From Deltaproteobacteria bacterium (GTDB taxonomy: Bacteria > Myxococcota_A > Polyangia > Polyangiales > Polyangiaceae), in assembly GCA_003235365.1 (NCBI GenBank), contig QJWJ01000111.1, positions 1 to 63,818 of the forward strand: DNA of 63,818 nt. The letters run 5' to 3'. The position numbers and the translations under genes are program-made. Below the pieces are notes generated by a model. That model searched no databases and was not told where the DNA came from. It saw only the letters and a program-made list of their open reading frames with translations. Positions 9,205 through 18,300 of this stretch are shown piece after piece; the first letter of the stretch is position 1; the number at the start of each line of letters is the position of its first letter.

Positions 9205-9800
9205 TGGGTTTCTCCCTGGTTGAGAAATCGGTCTCGAGGTGGGGGCTTGGGCGACACTGCTTCCACTTGCGGGGTATGAGGGTCATGACAGTCCACGCAA
9301 TGGTTGCGTGTGCGGTTCCCTGCCGACGTGTCCCAGTACCCGTTCATGCCCCCGTGCGCGCCGTGTTCGTAGTCCCGGTACTGGGGGCCATGGCACTGCG
9401 CGCACAGCTGCAGTGCCGAAGCGGTTGGCAGCGGTTCGCCGGTGGCTAGCTTCAGTTTTGGCGGCTGGCCCTCGGCGTGACAGGCGGTGCAGCTCAGCGT
9501 TCCGTGCGTGAATCGCATGCCGACGTGAAACTCGGTGAGCGCGCTCATGGATTCGGGCAGTGGCTTCGGAGGGCGTACCGCGTGGCAGGTTTCGCAGCGT
9601 ACCCGTTGCTCCACGCCACCGTTGCCAGCGCCTCCTACGTCGACGGATGTCAGTCGTTCGGGAATGTTGATCGACGTTCGGAACCGCGTTTGGGTGGATG
9701 TCGTCGCGGAGGGAACTGCCGACGCGCGCTGGTCTTCGTGGCCACAACCCAGCGACAATAGCGCTAGCCCCAAAGCCATCTGCCAAGGACGATTGTTCAC
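9201..9800 (-). CDS. Tetraheme c-type cytochrome lipoprotein
   Basis: The mature protein has four CxxCH heme sites: CETCH, CTACH, CAQCH and CVDCH. The N-terminus NNRPWQMALGLALLSLGC is a short lipoprotein signal ending at a lipobox cysteine, so it is likely membrane-anchored in the periplasm. I choose the GTG at 9800, which gives the basic n-region; the ATG at 9779 is also possible. Its stop overlaps the iron-sulfur gene start. The likely role is to carry electrons from the NrfCD-like module to NapB/NapA. Spacing of the hemes resembles small NapM/NrfH-like multiheme proteins, but I cannot assign a subfamily. Confidence 0.8.
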   Translation of the reverse strand: MNNRPWQMALGLALLSLGCGHEDQRASAVPSATTSTQTRFRTSINIPERLTSVDVGGAGNGGVEQRVRCETCHAVRPPKPLPESMSALTEFHVGMRFTHGTLSCTACHAEGQPPKLKLATGEPLPTASALQLCAQCHGPQYRDYEHGAHGGMNGYWDTSAGNRTRNHCVDCHDPHTPQVEAVSPKPPPRDRFLNQGETH

Positions 9801-10072
9801 GGCGGCGCCTCCAAGCACGCGGTGTGCCAGAACGCCGGGAGCGAGCGGTGACGAGGGATCGCGCTCCGTTTTCGCGAAACAAGGAATGAAACACGATCGT
9901 TGTGCGTGATGGGGGGCGCTCTCGGCAAATCGTGCGCGTTCGGGGTGGCGGTTCACGTGAGCGGGCGTGATGCGGCTCGCTTCCCCTCGTGATTCGCAGG
10001 ATGGCCCAATGCTTGCTTGGGCCCTGCGCCGCGAGAGCGCAGTCAACCACGTCCCCGCAACTCAACTTTGCC

Positions 10073-10315
10073 ATGCCCATCAGTTCACTCGTCGTCACCC
10101 TGGAGCCGGAACAACAGCAGCAGTCGCGGACGTTGCGCTCCCTCGCCGCGCTTGGGGGGGTGACCTGTGGGCGACGGGTGGGGAGCCGGCTACCGCTGGT
10201 GCTCGAGGCGAGCACGTTGCGGGAGAGCGAACGGACGTTCGAGGTCATTCGAGAGTTGCCGGGCGTGTTGCTCCTCGACCTCGTTCAACTCAACTTCGAA
10301 GACGCAGGACTCTGA
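10073..10315 (+). CDS. napD: NapD-like chaperone for periplasmic nitrate reductase
   Basis: This is an 80-residue protein. Its start MPISSLVVTLEP and its end PGVLLLDLVQLNFED match the small ferredoxin-fold NapD family, which binds the twin-arginine signal of NapA and helps cofactor loading before export. It sits five bases upstream of napA, the classic position. The ATG at 10073 is chosen because family homology begins there; the preceding 28 codons of the open frame look unrelated. Confidence 0.82.
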   Translation: MPISSLVVTLEPEQQQQSRTLRSLAALGGVTCGRRVGSRLPLVLEASTLRESERTFEVIRELPGVLLLDLVQLNFEDAGL

Positions 10316-10320
10316 AGCAA

Positions 10321-12687
10321 ATGGATCGAAGACGTTTCTTGTTGAATGGCGCGATGGCCGCTGCGACCGCGGCTGCGGCGCGTGCTGGAGGAGCTCAGCA
10401 GGTACCGCGTGCCGCTGACGGTGTGGCGTGGGACAAAGCGCCGTGCCGGTTTTGTGGGACGGGTTGCCACGTTCAAGTCGGCGTCAAAGGGGGCCGTGTC
10501 GTCGCCATCGCCGGCGATCAAGCTGCCGAGGTCAACAAGGGGCTCCTTTGTGTCAAGGGCTACCATGTAGGGCTCGCTCTGTACGGCAAGGACCGTCTGA
10601 CGAAACCCATGCTGCGCGACGGTACTGGCTTCAAGGCCATCACGTGGGACGAAGCCATCGACATCGTAGCGCGCCGGGCACTCGACGACCCGGCTGGTTT
10701 TGCCATCTACGGAAGCGGCCAGTGGACGATCCCCGAAGGATATGCTGCGCAGAAGCTCATCAAGGGGGTACTCACGAACAACCACATCGACCCGAACGCG
10801 CGACTGTGCATGGCCTCCGCTGTCACGGGCTTCTTGAGCACATACGGAGTCGACGAACCTGCGGGGTGCTACGAAGACCTCGATGCCTGTGACGTGTGCA
10901 TCACCTGGGGCAACAATCCGGCTGAAATGCATCCAGTATTGTTCTCTCGACTGATGGACCGACGCTCGCGCGGTGAGCAGGTACGTCTCATCGACATCGG
11001 GACGAGACGGACGCGGACGACGGCATTCGCCGATCACTACTTGCAGTTCAACCCCCACACCGACCAGCTGATCGCCAACGCCGTCATGAATGCGTTGATT
11101 CAGCGGGGCACCTACGACAAGGCGTTCGTCGAGAAACACTGTGCTTTTCGCAAGGATTCAGACCCGGCTGACCTATTTGGCCAGGCAATTCCGTTCGACG
11201 AGTTCGCACGCGGGATCTCCGAATACACGTTGGAGTCCGCGGCGGAGCAGTCCGGTGTGGCTGTGGCTGATCTCGAGATGTTGGTGTCGCTGTTCGCCGA
11301 CCGGAACGTGAAAATCACGAGCCTGTGGTGCATGGGTGTGAATCAACACACGCGTGGCACGGCGATGAACAATCTGATCCACGGGTTGCATCTACTCAGC
11401 GGCCACTTCGGTACCCCAGGCAATTCCCCGACGAGCCTCACCGGGCAGCCGTCCGCGTGCGGTACGGCTCGAGAAGTGGGCACACTGAGTCATGCGTTGC
11501 CGGGGGGCAGGCTCGTTGCCAAAGACGAACATCGGGCTCACGCCGAAGAAATCTGGAACCTGCCTGCGGGGCGCTTGAACAAGGCTCCCGGATACCACAC
11601 CGTCAAGATGTGGGAGCAGTTCTGCAAGCCGAAGGAGCAAGGAGGGGACATCAGCACGATTTGGGTGCAGGTGACGAACCCGGGTCAAACCCTCCCGAAC
11701 TTGCACAAGCTGTTCGATCCGAGTCGCAAGTTGAAGGACAAATTCCTCATCGTCTCGGATGTGTACCCCACCGCCACCACGCAGTTTGCGGACTTGATCC
11801 TACCGAGCGCCATGTGGGTCGAGAAGAACGGCATGTTCGGCAATTCCGAACGCCGGACTCAGCAATGGTTCAAGATGGTCGAGCCCCCAGGTGAAGCGCG
11901 AGACGACTGCTGGCAAACCATTGCGGTGACCCATCGTTTGTTCGAACTCGGCTTCGAAGGGGCGAAGGACAAGGACGGTCGTTTCGTTTTCAACGTCGAC
12001 AAAGACGGCAAGGAAGTCCCGATCTGGAAATGGGACAAGTACTATGACGTCAACGTCGACCGACACTTGTTCGAAGAGTACCGCAGGTTCACCCGGCTCA
12101 AGCACAAGGACTTGGCGCCGTACGACGAGTACGTCAAGCAACGTGGCATGCGCTGGCCGGTCGTGGAGAAGGACGGCGCTTGGCGAGAGACGCGCTTCAG
12201 GTTTTCCGGGTTCGACGACCCGTACGTCAAGCCTGGCGAGAAGTTCGACTTCTATCATTCTACGAGCAAAGACGGCAAGGCGCAGATCTGGCTGCGGCCC
12301 TATCAGCCGCCAGCGGAGGTCCCTGACGAACAGTTTCCGTTTTGGCTTTGCACGGGACGAGTCCTCGAGCACTGGCATACGGGGACGATGACGATGCGCG
12401 TACCTCAATTGCGCGGTGCCATGCCGAGTGCATACGTCGAGCTCAATTCCGAAGACGCGCGGCGGCTTCACGTCGCCAACGGCGATCTCGTCGAGGTCGA
12501 GACGCGTCGGGGCAAGTTGCGACTGCACGCGTGGATCGATGGGCGAGGGGCGCCCCCGCAAGGGAGCTTGTTCGTACCGTTCTTCGACGAGAGTCTGCTC
12601 GTAAACGAGCTGACGCTCGACGCCATTGACCAGTTCTCGAAGCAGCCCGACTACAAGAAGTGCGCGGCTCGAGTTCGCAAGGTGTAG
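10321..12687 (+). CDS. napA: Periplasmic nitrate reductase catalytic subunit
   Basis: This 788-residue molybdopterin enzyme has a twin-arginine signal (DRRRFLLNG, residues 2-10). The 4Fe-4S cysteines are at about 42, 45, 49 and 77, and DPNARLCMASAV supplies the likely Mo-ligand Cys163. The molybdopterin-binding and C-terminal domains (WLCTGRVLEHWHTGTMTMR) are complete. It reduces nitrate to nitrite in the periplasm with bis-MGD and one iron-sulfur cluster. It follows napD and precedes a NapB-like cytochrome by two bases. Length is slightly below the usual ~830. A longer open frame from 9967 includes napD in another frame and is not the real start. Confidence 0.95.
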   Translation: MDRRRFLLNGAMAAATAAAARAGGAQQVPRAADGVAWDKAPCRFCGTGCHVQVGVKGGRVVAIAGDQAAEVNKGLLCVKGYHVGLALYGKDRLTKPMLRDGTGFKAITWDEAIDIVARRALDDPAGFAIYGSGQWTIPEGYAAQKLIKGVLTNNHIDPNARLCMASAVTGFLSTYGVDEPAGCYEDLDACDVCITWGNNPAEMHPVLFSRLMDRRSRGEQVRLIDIGTRRTRTTAFADHYLQFNPHTDQLIANAVMNALIQRGTYDKAFVEKHCAFRKDSDPADLFGQAIPFDEFARGISEYTLESAAEQSGVAVADLEMLVSLFADRNVKITSLWCMGVNQHTRGTAMNNLIHGLHLLSGHFGTPGNSPTSLTGQPSACGTAREVGTLSHALPGGRLVAKDEHRAHAEEIWNLPAGRLNKAPGYHTVKMWEQFCKPKEQGGDISTIWVQVTNPGQTLPNLHKLFDPSRKLKDKFLIVSDVYPTATTQFADLILPSAMWVEKNGMFGNSERRTQQWFKMVEPPGEARDDCWQTIAVTHRLFELGFEGAKDKDGRFVFNVDKDGKEVPIWKWDKYYDVNVDRHLFEEYRRFTRLKHKDLAPYDEYVKQRGMRWPVVEKDGAWRETRFRFSGFDDPYVKPGEKFDFYHSTSKDGKAQIWLRPYQPPAEVPDEQFPFWLCTGRVLEHWHTGTMTMRVPQLRGAMPSAYVELNSEDARRLHVANGDLVEVETRRGKLRLHAWIDGRGAPPQGSLFVPFFDESLLVNELTLDAIDQFSKQPDYKKCAARVRKV

Positions 12688-12689
12688 CC

Positions 12690-13496
12690 ATGGGCGAACT
12701 GCAATTGAATACGAGAGCGCGTGGCTACAGGCTGGTTCTGGTCGCGCTGTTGACAGCAGCAGGCATCGGCTTCTTTGCCGAGATGCGCCGTGAGCCTCCT
12801 GCGCTCAGGGGTTACTCTGCCGAGAGCGACGTGTCAGGGGTCGTCGAAGGCGTGAAGACCTACCCTCAGTTGCGGCAGTCGTCGCGTGGCCCGTCGCATG
12901 AGATGTATGTGGCATCTGCAGAGCTATTGCGTGCACGTCTGCCCAAGCCGACGGATCCCGTGGTGCGCCAGGAAGGTGATCGCGAGGCGATGCTCGAACA
13001 GCGGAGTCTCCGCAGGGCCTTTGACGGGGCGCCGCCGACGGTGCCGCACCCGATCGATTCTCGCGCCAAGCCCAATTGCCTCGTTTGCCACGAACACGGA
13101 GCGAAGATCGGCGAATTGATCGCACCGATGATCAGCCACGCGCCCTATGTGTCGTGCGTGCAGTGTCACGCGCCGGCCATCGCGGGGCTCGAAGTGAGTG
13201 GTGCAGGCGACGAACCTTCGGGAGTGACGGTCGCGGCCAAGACGAGCGAGAACGCGTTCGAACCCGCGCCCATGGGTGGACAGGGGACGCGAGCGTGGCC
13301 CGGTGCGCCGCCAACCGTTCCACACCGTTTGCAGATGCGAGAGAACTGTGCGAGCTGTCATGGCGTCAGCGGCATGGCGGGTTTGCGTTCGACGCATCCG
13401 GATCGGCAAAGCTGTCAACAGTGTCACGCCGCGCAGGCCGCTAGCGATCAAATCATGGCTAGGTTCTTGGAAGGGGTGGACGAATGGGTTCGTTGA
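12690..13496 (+). CDS. Tetraheme NapB-like cytochrome c with tandem NapB modules
   Basis: NapB is normally a diheme protein of about 150 residues. This 268-residue protein contains two successive NapB-like modules, each beginning GAPPTVPH (residues 113-120 and 205-212). Each carries two CxxCH sites: CLVCH 130 and CVQCH 156, then CASCH 220 and CQQCH 242. The second module also has the MRENC and THPDR segments typical of NapB. An N-terminal hydrophobic helix (residues 13-30) anchors it or serves as signal. It starts two bases after napA and likely passes electrons to NapA. It most likely arose by internal duplication or fusion. Confidence 0.85.
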   Translation: MGELQLNTRARGYRLVLVALLTAAGIGFFAEMRREPPALRGYSAESDVSGVVEGVKTYPQLRQSSRGPSHEMYVASAELLRARLPKPTDPVVRQEGDREAMLEQRSLRRAFDGAPPTVPHPIDSRAKPNCLVCHEHGAKIGELIAPMISHAPYVSCVQCHAPAIAGLEVSGAGDEPSGVTVAAKTSENAFEPAPMGGQGTRAWPGAPPTVPHRLQMRENCASCHGVSGMAGLRSTHPDRQSCQQCHAAQAASDQIMARFLEGVDEWVR

Positions 13497-13705
13497 GCAG
13501 ACGCGACTGGTTGAAGGTTCTGCAAGGGTTGCCTCCGCCGGAGCGGCCCAGCGCGAGATCCTTTCTCGAAGACTTCTACGCTCATCGAAGCGCAGCGACC
13601 GTACCCGTCGCGCTGCATCCGACGACGCTATACTATGACGATCTACCGGATGAAGCGCCCGAGTCGGCCGTCGGCGGGGTGGCCGTCGTTCGCCCGCGGA
13701 GCTGA
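13484..13705 (+). CDS. Small hypothetical protein in the nap operon
   Basis: This is a 73-residue protein that starts inside the last codons of the NapB-like gene, a 13-base overlap indicating translational coupling. The N-terminus SLSRRDWLKVLQGLPPPERP resembles the twin-arginine part of a Tat signal, but no hydrophobic stretch follows. That makes a NapD-binding mimic or a cytoplasmic assembly factor as plausible as export. No known domain is recognised. Its position suggests a role in nitrate reductase assembly or electron transfer. Confidence 0.6.
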   Translation: MGSLSRRDWLKVLQGLPPPERPSARSFLEDFYAHRSAATVPVALHPTTLYYDDLPDEAPESAVGGVAVVRPRS

Positions 13706-13709
13706 CACC

Positions 13710-14024
13710 ATGTCAGATGCCGTTCAGTTTGGTGACGTGTACGAGGGACACCTCGACGCGCAGGGACTCGATGATCTGCTATCCGATCTGGAGCTCGCGG
13801 CGCGGGTTACCGAGGTACGCGTCAAAGGCGGCCCCTCGCTGCATTCGGACCAGAGTGGTGATTCGCTTCAGGACCTGAGGGAACGACTGCACGCGCGAAC
13901 CGTGGTCGCGGCGCAAGTTCACTACGAGCACGGAGGAACCGCTTGGGTCGACACGCTGTTGGTCGGTGCGTCTCCGCTGGCGGGGTATCGGCTGGTGCGC
14001 GCGCGGTTGCCGCGCAGTCTGTAG
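13710..14024 (+). CDS. Hypothetical protein at the end of the nap operon
   Basis: This is a 104-residue soluble protein. I use the ATG at 13710, four bases after the previous stop. It has acidic N-terminal helices (LDAQGLDDLLSDLELAARV) followed by strand-rich sequence ending LVRARLPRSL. I recognise no family. The tight spacing places it in the napDAB operon, so a role in nitrate reductase maturation or regulation is inferred from context only. Confidence 0.55.
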   Translation: MSDAVQFGDVYEGHLDAQGLDDLLSDLELAARVTEVRVKGGPSLHSDQSGDSLQDLRERLHARTVVAAQVHYEHGGTAWVDTLLVGASPLAGYRLVRARLPRSL

Positions 14025-14130
14025 CGCCGCGGCACGGTTGGAGCGGGGGTGTTCTACGCGAAGACCTTCGGAACAGCCTCGGTCGACGCGGCCAGTGATG
14101 TCGCCAGGTGAATGTGCGCCAAGCCGGGTA

Positions 14131-14172
14131 GGATCGAGACGCGGTTCGAAGCGGTTCGACGCGTCTCGACCC
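14131..14172. repeat. GTCGAGACGCG palindrome, copy 1 of 3
   Basis: GGATCGAGACGCG at 14131-14143 faces CGCGTCTCGACCC at 14160-14172, giving a strong stem with a 16-base loop. The same arms recur at 47225-47266 and 52191-52232. This copy lies between the convergent ends of the nap operon and a small lipoprotein gene, where it could act as a bidirectional terminator. Confidence 0.6.
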
Positions 14173-14189
14173 TACAACCAATTCACGGA

Positions 14190-14663
14190 TCACTTGGTCG
14201 TTTCTTCGATGTCGTTGCCCAGTCGGTCGAGGGCGGCGTCGACATCTTTGCCTAGCGAGGCGATGGCCTCGTCGAGCTTGGATTTTGCCTGCTCCCACTG
14301 CCGGTCGGCGTCGACCTTCAGTTCCTTCAGGTCGGTTTCGAGCTGCTTTCGACGGGTGTGTGCTTCGCGGAGTTTGCGCTCGGCGTCACCGCTTGCTTCT
14401 TCAGTCGTCGTTTCGACCTTCACTTTGAGTTCGGCCAGCTTCTTGTCCAGCTCGTCGAGCTCGCTTCGGGCGCGGCTGCGGTACTGATCGAGTTCGGTCT
14501 GCGCGTGATGTGCGGCTTGTTGTACTGCCTGTTCGGCGGCCTGAGTGCCTTTCTTGGCGCTCGACTTCGCCTGCTCTGCGTCGCGGGCAATGCCGTCGGC
14601 GGTATTCTGGCAGGCGAGCTCACCCGCGGCGCACAGGGCGAAGACGAGGATGGTGCGTTTCAT
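14190..14663 (-). CDS. Coiled-coil lipoprotein
   Basis: The protein begins MKRTILVFALCAAGELAC, a short lipoprotein signal with the acylated Cys at residue 18. The rest is a highly charged heptad-like coiled coil rich in Ala, Glu, Lys and Asp (for example LDELDKKLAELKVKVE), with no other domain. Such small helical lipoproteins resemble Lpp/OsmY-like structural or stress proteins of the envelope. A longer frame from 14696 would disrupt the signal, so I start at 14663. It is convergent with the nap operon. Confidence 0.72.
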   Translation of the reverse strand: MKRTILVFALCAAGELACQNTADGIARDAEQAKSSAKKGTQAAEQAVQQAAHHAQTELDQYRSRARSELDELDKKLAELKVKVETTTEEASGDAERKLREAHTRRKQLETDLKELKVDADRQWEQAKSKLDEAIASLGKDVDAALDRLGNDIEETTK

Positions 14664-15320
14664 GTTCTCTCCTTCTGGCAACGAGCAAGGGCTCATCGGT
14701 GTTCGAGTCGAAGACGAGCCGTTTGCTACGCGTGTTGAGGACTAGCCTTCCAGGCGAGGATGCCCCTTGCACGTCGCTGGTGCGTCTCGTGCGGCCGACC
14801 AGCGCTGCAGAGCAGTCCGGTTGTCGGGTAATCCGCTGCGAGTGTTCTCGAATCCGTCGGCGATGCGCGGAAGGCTCCTTGCAGAGCAGCCTGCCGGACG
14901 GTATTCCCGGAATTTTCGCGAGGGCCAACGATGGTGTCAGGTGACAGGCGCGGGACACCTCCAACTGATGGAGTGTCGAGGATTACCTGGACGCTGGCGT
15001 TGACCGTCGGGCGGTGGTCGGCGCCTATCGGTGGGTGCTAAGGTGCCGAAATGGTGAGTTTTTCGCGGTGCGCGCGAGTGGGCTTTGCAGCATTTCGCGG
15101 GCGTTGCCGCGGGCTTGTTGCGTTGGTCGGCCCCCTGCTTGGCGATTGCCGTCGGCTCGGGAACGGGGCCGAGCGTGGCGCTTGTTTCGCATCTCTGGCT
15201 TCCCCCGTGGAACCGAAAGATAGCTGGGGTCGCTGTCGTGGCTCTGCATAAGCGTGATGCCGCGACGAGAAAACGAGGAGCGGGTTGGCGGGAAAGGTCT
15301 GTTAGACTGCTCGGCAAGCC
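14664..15320. other. Intergenic region without a convincing gene
   Basis: About 650 bases lie between the divergent coiled-coil lipoprotein and the large kinase. Frames on both strands give low-quality arginine-rich translations. I see no repeat or RNA gene. It presumably holds the two promoters. Confidence 0.5.
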
Positions 15321-18300
15321 ATGGTTGCGCACAAGGGCGTCAAGTATGCCGCGAGGTCGAAACAGCAGGATTTTGGCGATACGAGCGCATTCGATTCGTC
15401 GTGGCGTGAGGTCGAGCCCAAACCCGAAGTGTTGCCCGAAGGGGCGCAACTGCTCGACGGTAGATTTCTGATTGAGGGGCTGCTTGGTTCGGGAGGCATG
15501 GGCACCGTATACCGGGCGCTGGACCGCAATAGCGGGGCGACGGTGGCGCTCAAGACGTTGCATTCGCGCGGACCATTGGGTGGGTACGCGATCAAACGTG
15601 AGTTTCGCGCGTTGGCGACGGTCGTTCACCCCAACCTGATAGAGCTTCAAGAGCTCTACTACGACGAACGGTCGCCGGTACCTTTGTGGTTCTTCACGAT
15701 GCCGGTGATCAAAGGCAAAGACTTGGTTGCTCGCGTTCGACATTCGAGTGAAGGGGGCGCCACCTGTGACTACGATGCGCTCCGAGGATTGTTGCCGCAA
15801 CTAGTGTCCGGTGTGGCCGCGCTCCATTCAGCCGGCAAGTTGCATCGCGATCTCAAACCCGGCAACGTGTTGGTCGATGATGACGACCGCGTCGTGATCT
15901 TGGATTTTGGCGTCGTGCGCGACCTGCTCGTGGCTGGTGGATACCACGATCTGTCAGAGGCGGGAACGCCTGCCTACATGGCGCCGGAAGTGCTCATGGG
16001 TCAGAAGGCTTCGCCAGCGAGCGACTGGTATGGCGTGGGCGTGATGCTGTTCGAGGCGCTCTCTGGAGCACTGCCCAGACCGTTGGCAGGCCAACTCCCA
16101 TCGGCGATTGTGCCAAACGTCCCCGCGGATCTCGATCGCCTGTGTGGGGACTTGCTCGAGAACAATCCAGCGCGGCGTCCGACTGCAGAGCAAATCGCCG
16201 AGGCGTTCGGCATCGAGGTTGCTCCGCCAGTCTTCGAGCAACAGGCACCGTTCGTAGGGCGGGCCGCCGAGTTGTCTCGGTTGCACGAGATTCTGGTCAA
16301 CGTGGTGCCTGGGGTCCCTCAGCTAGTCTATCTGACGGGGCCATCGGGCATCGGAAAGACAGCGCTCGCGTCGGAGTTCGCCGGAACTGCTGTCAAACAG
16401 ACCGCGGCGTTCGTCCTTTGGAATCGATGCTACGAGCGTGAGGCGATGCCGTTCAAAGCCGTGGACGCGATCGTCGACCGAATGAGCGAAGAGCTGGCTG
16501 AGGTTCCCCGCCCGTGGAGCGACGAGTTCAACGAAGAGTACACGCATGCGCGTCGTGTGTTTCCCATCCTGGGTCGGAGCAACGAGCAGCTTGAAGCAGA
16601 TCCGGGGCCGCTGGGTGAAGTGCTCCCTAAAGTGCGCGAGCGCGGATTTGAAGCACTCGGCAGGTTGATTGAACACGTCGCGATGTCCCGGACGTTGATC
16701 CTCATCATCGACGACGCGCAATGGGCCGACTCGGACAGTGCGACGTTGCTCGTGAGTTTGCTACGGCGGCGTTGGGCGATTGGCGTCGTCCTGGTGTTCA
16801 CTCAGCGTCAAAGTGAGGGCGCGTTCACGACCACCTTCGAGGAGCGCTTGGCGACGGCACAGGTCGATGCGCGGCGTGAGGAGATCGCCTTGGCTCCACT
16901 CGCCGAAACTGAAGCCTTGTCCTTGGTCGAACGCGTAGCGGGAGAAAGCTTGGCTTCGCCCGAGGCGCGTAGTGCGTTGCAGCAGGCGATTCGTGAAGTG
17001 GGGGGATTGCCGATGCTGGTCGGTGAGTTGGCGCGGCTGACTGCGTCGGCGGGCACGCTGGGACGAGTCCCGCCCTCCGTTGCGGAGTTGCTCGAACAGC
17101 GGCTGCTCTTGCTGCCTGAAGACGCACGACGGGTGCTCGAAGTGTATGCGGTGGTGGGGCGACCATTGGAGGAGAGTTTGGCGCTGCAGGCTGCAGGCCT
17201 GTCCGCTCGCGACTCGAACGTCATTTACCTACTGAGCAAGTCCAGGTTGTTGGTTGGCAACGTGACGGAAGGGACGCGGCACTTTCAGACTTCTCACGAC
17301 AGGATCCGTGAAGGTGTCGTTCAGCGATTGGAGCCACCCGACGCGCTGCGTGTGCATCGCAGCCTGAGCGAGGTACTCCACAAGACTCCCGGCATCGAAC
17401 CCGAGTTGCGATTGCCGCATCTCGTTGGGGCCCAACGGTGGGAAGAAGCGCGAGACGTGGCGCTCGAGTGTGCGCAGCGCGCCGACAGGGCTTTTGCTTT
17501 CGAGCGGGCCGCGGCGCTCTACCAACAGGCGTTCGATCTCGCACCCGACGATGAAAACAATTGGCAGGTTGCTGAAATGGTGGGCAACGCCTACGCGAAC
17601 GCGGGACGCGGTGCGTTGGCTGGCGCCGCGTATGAACGGGCCGCCACGCTCCTGCCCAACTGGCGCAGCGGAGCGGAACCGGCGACGTTGATGCGCTTGC
17701 GTACGCGAGCCGCCGAGCAGTACCTGCAGAGTGCCTGTGATGGGGAGGGACTTCGTGTGATACGTTCCGTGTTGCGGGAACACGGAATTGCGTATCCAAC
17801 GTCGAACGCCGCGACGCTGGCATTGCTGCTTGCGAACCGCTTCAAGCTGATTCTGCGGGGGTTCGACTTCGAGCCCAGGACCAGTGTCGATTCCCTGACT
17901 GAGGCACGGCTGGAGAGCTTGTGGGTCGCGTCCAAGTCACTGTCTTTCGTCAATGCGATGCCCGCGACGCTGTTTTCGGTGTTGCTGACACTGCAGGCGT
18001 TTCGGGCAGGGCATGCTGGATACCTCGCCCGAGGGCTGTCGATGGTTGCCGCTCAAGAGGGGATGGTCGAGTCTGACTACCTGTATCGCCGAGCCGATCG
18101 CTTGGCTGACTTGGTGCGGCAGATCGCCGATGGCAGCGGCAGCGCTTACGAGCGGGGCTTCTATCACCTCAGCCGCGCGGCGACGAGCTGGTTTCGAGGC
18201 AACTTCGCCGCGACAGTAGAACAGTCTGATCTTGCAGCGCGCGCTTTCGCGTCGCTCGGCCATGGCGCGAGTTACGAACTGGCGGTGTGTGACCTGTGGG

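Noticed and set aside
9967..10320. N-terminal extension of NapA
   Set aside because: The extra codons run in another frame through napD and precede the true twin-arginine start at 10321.
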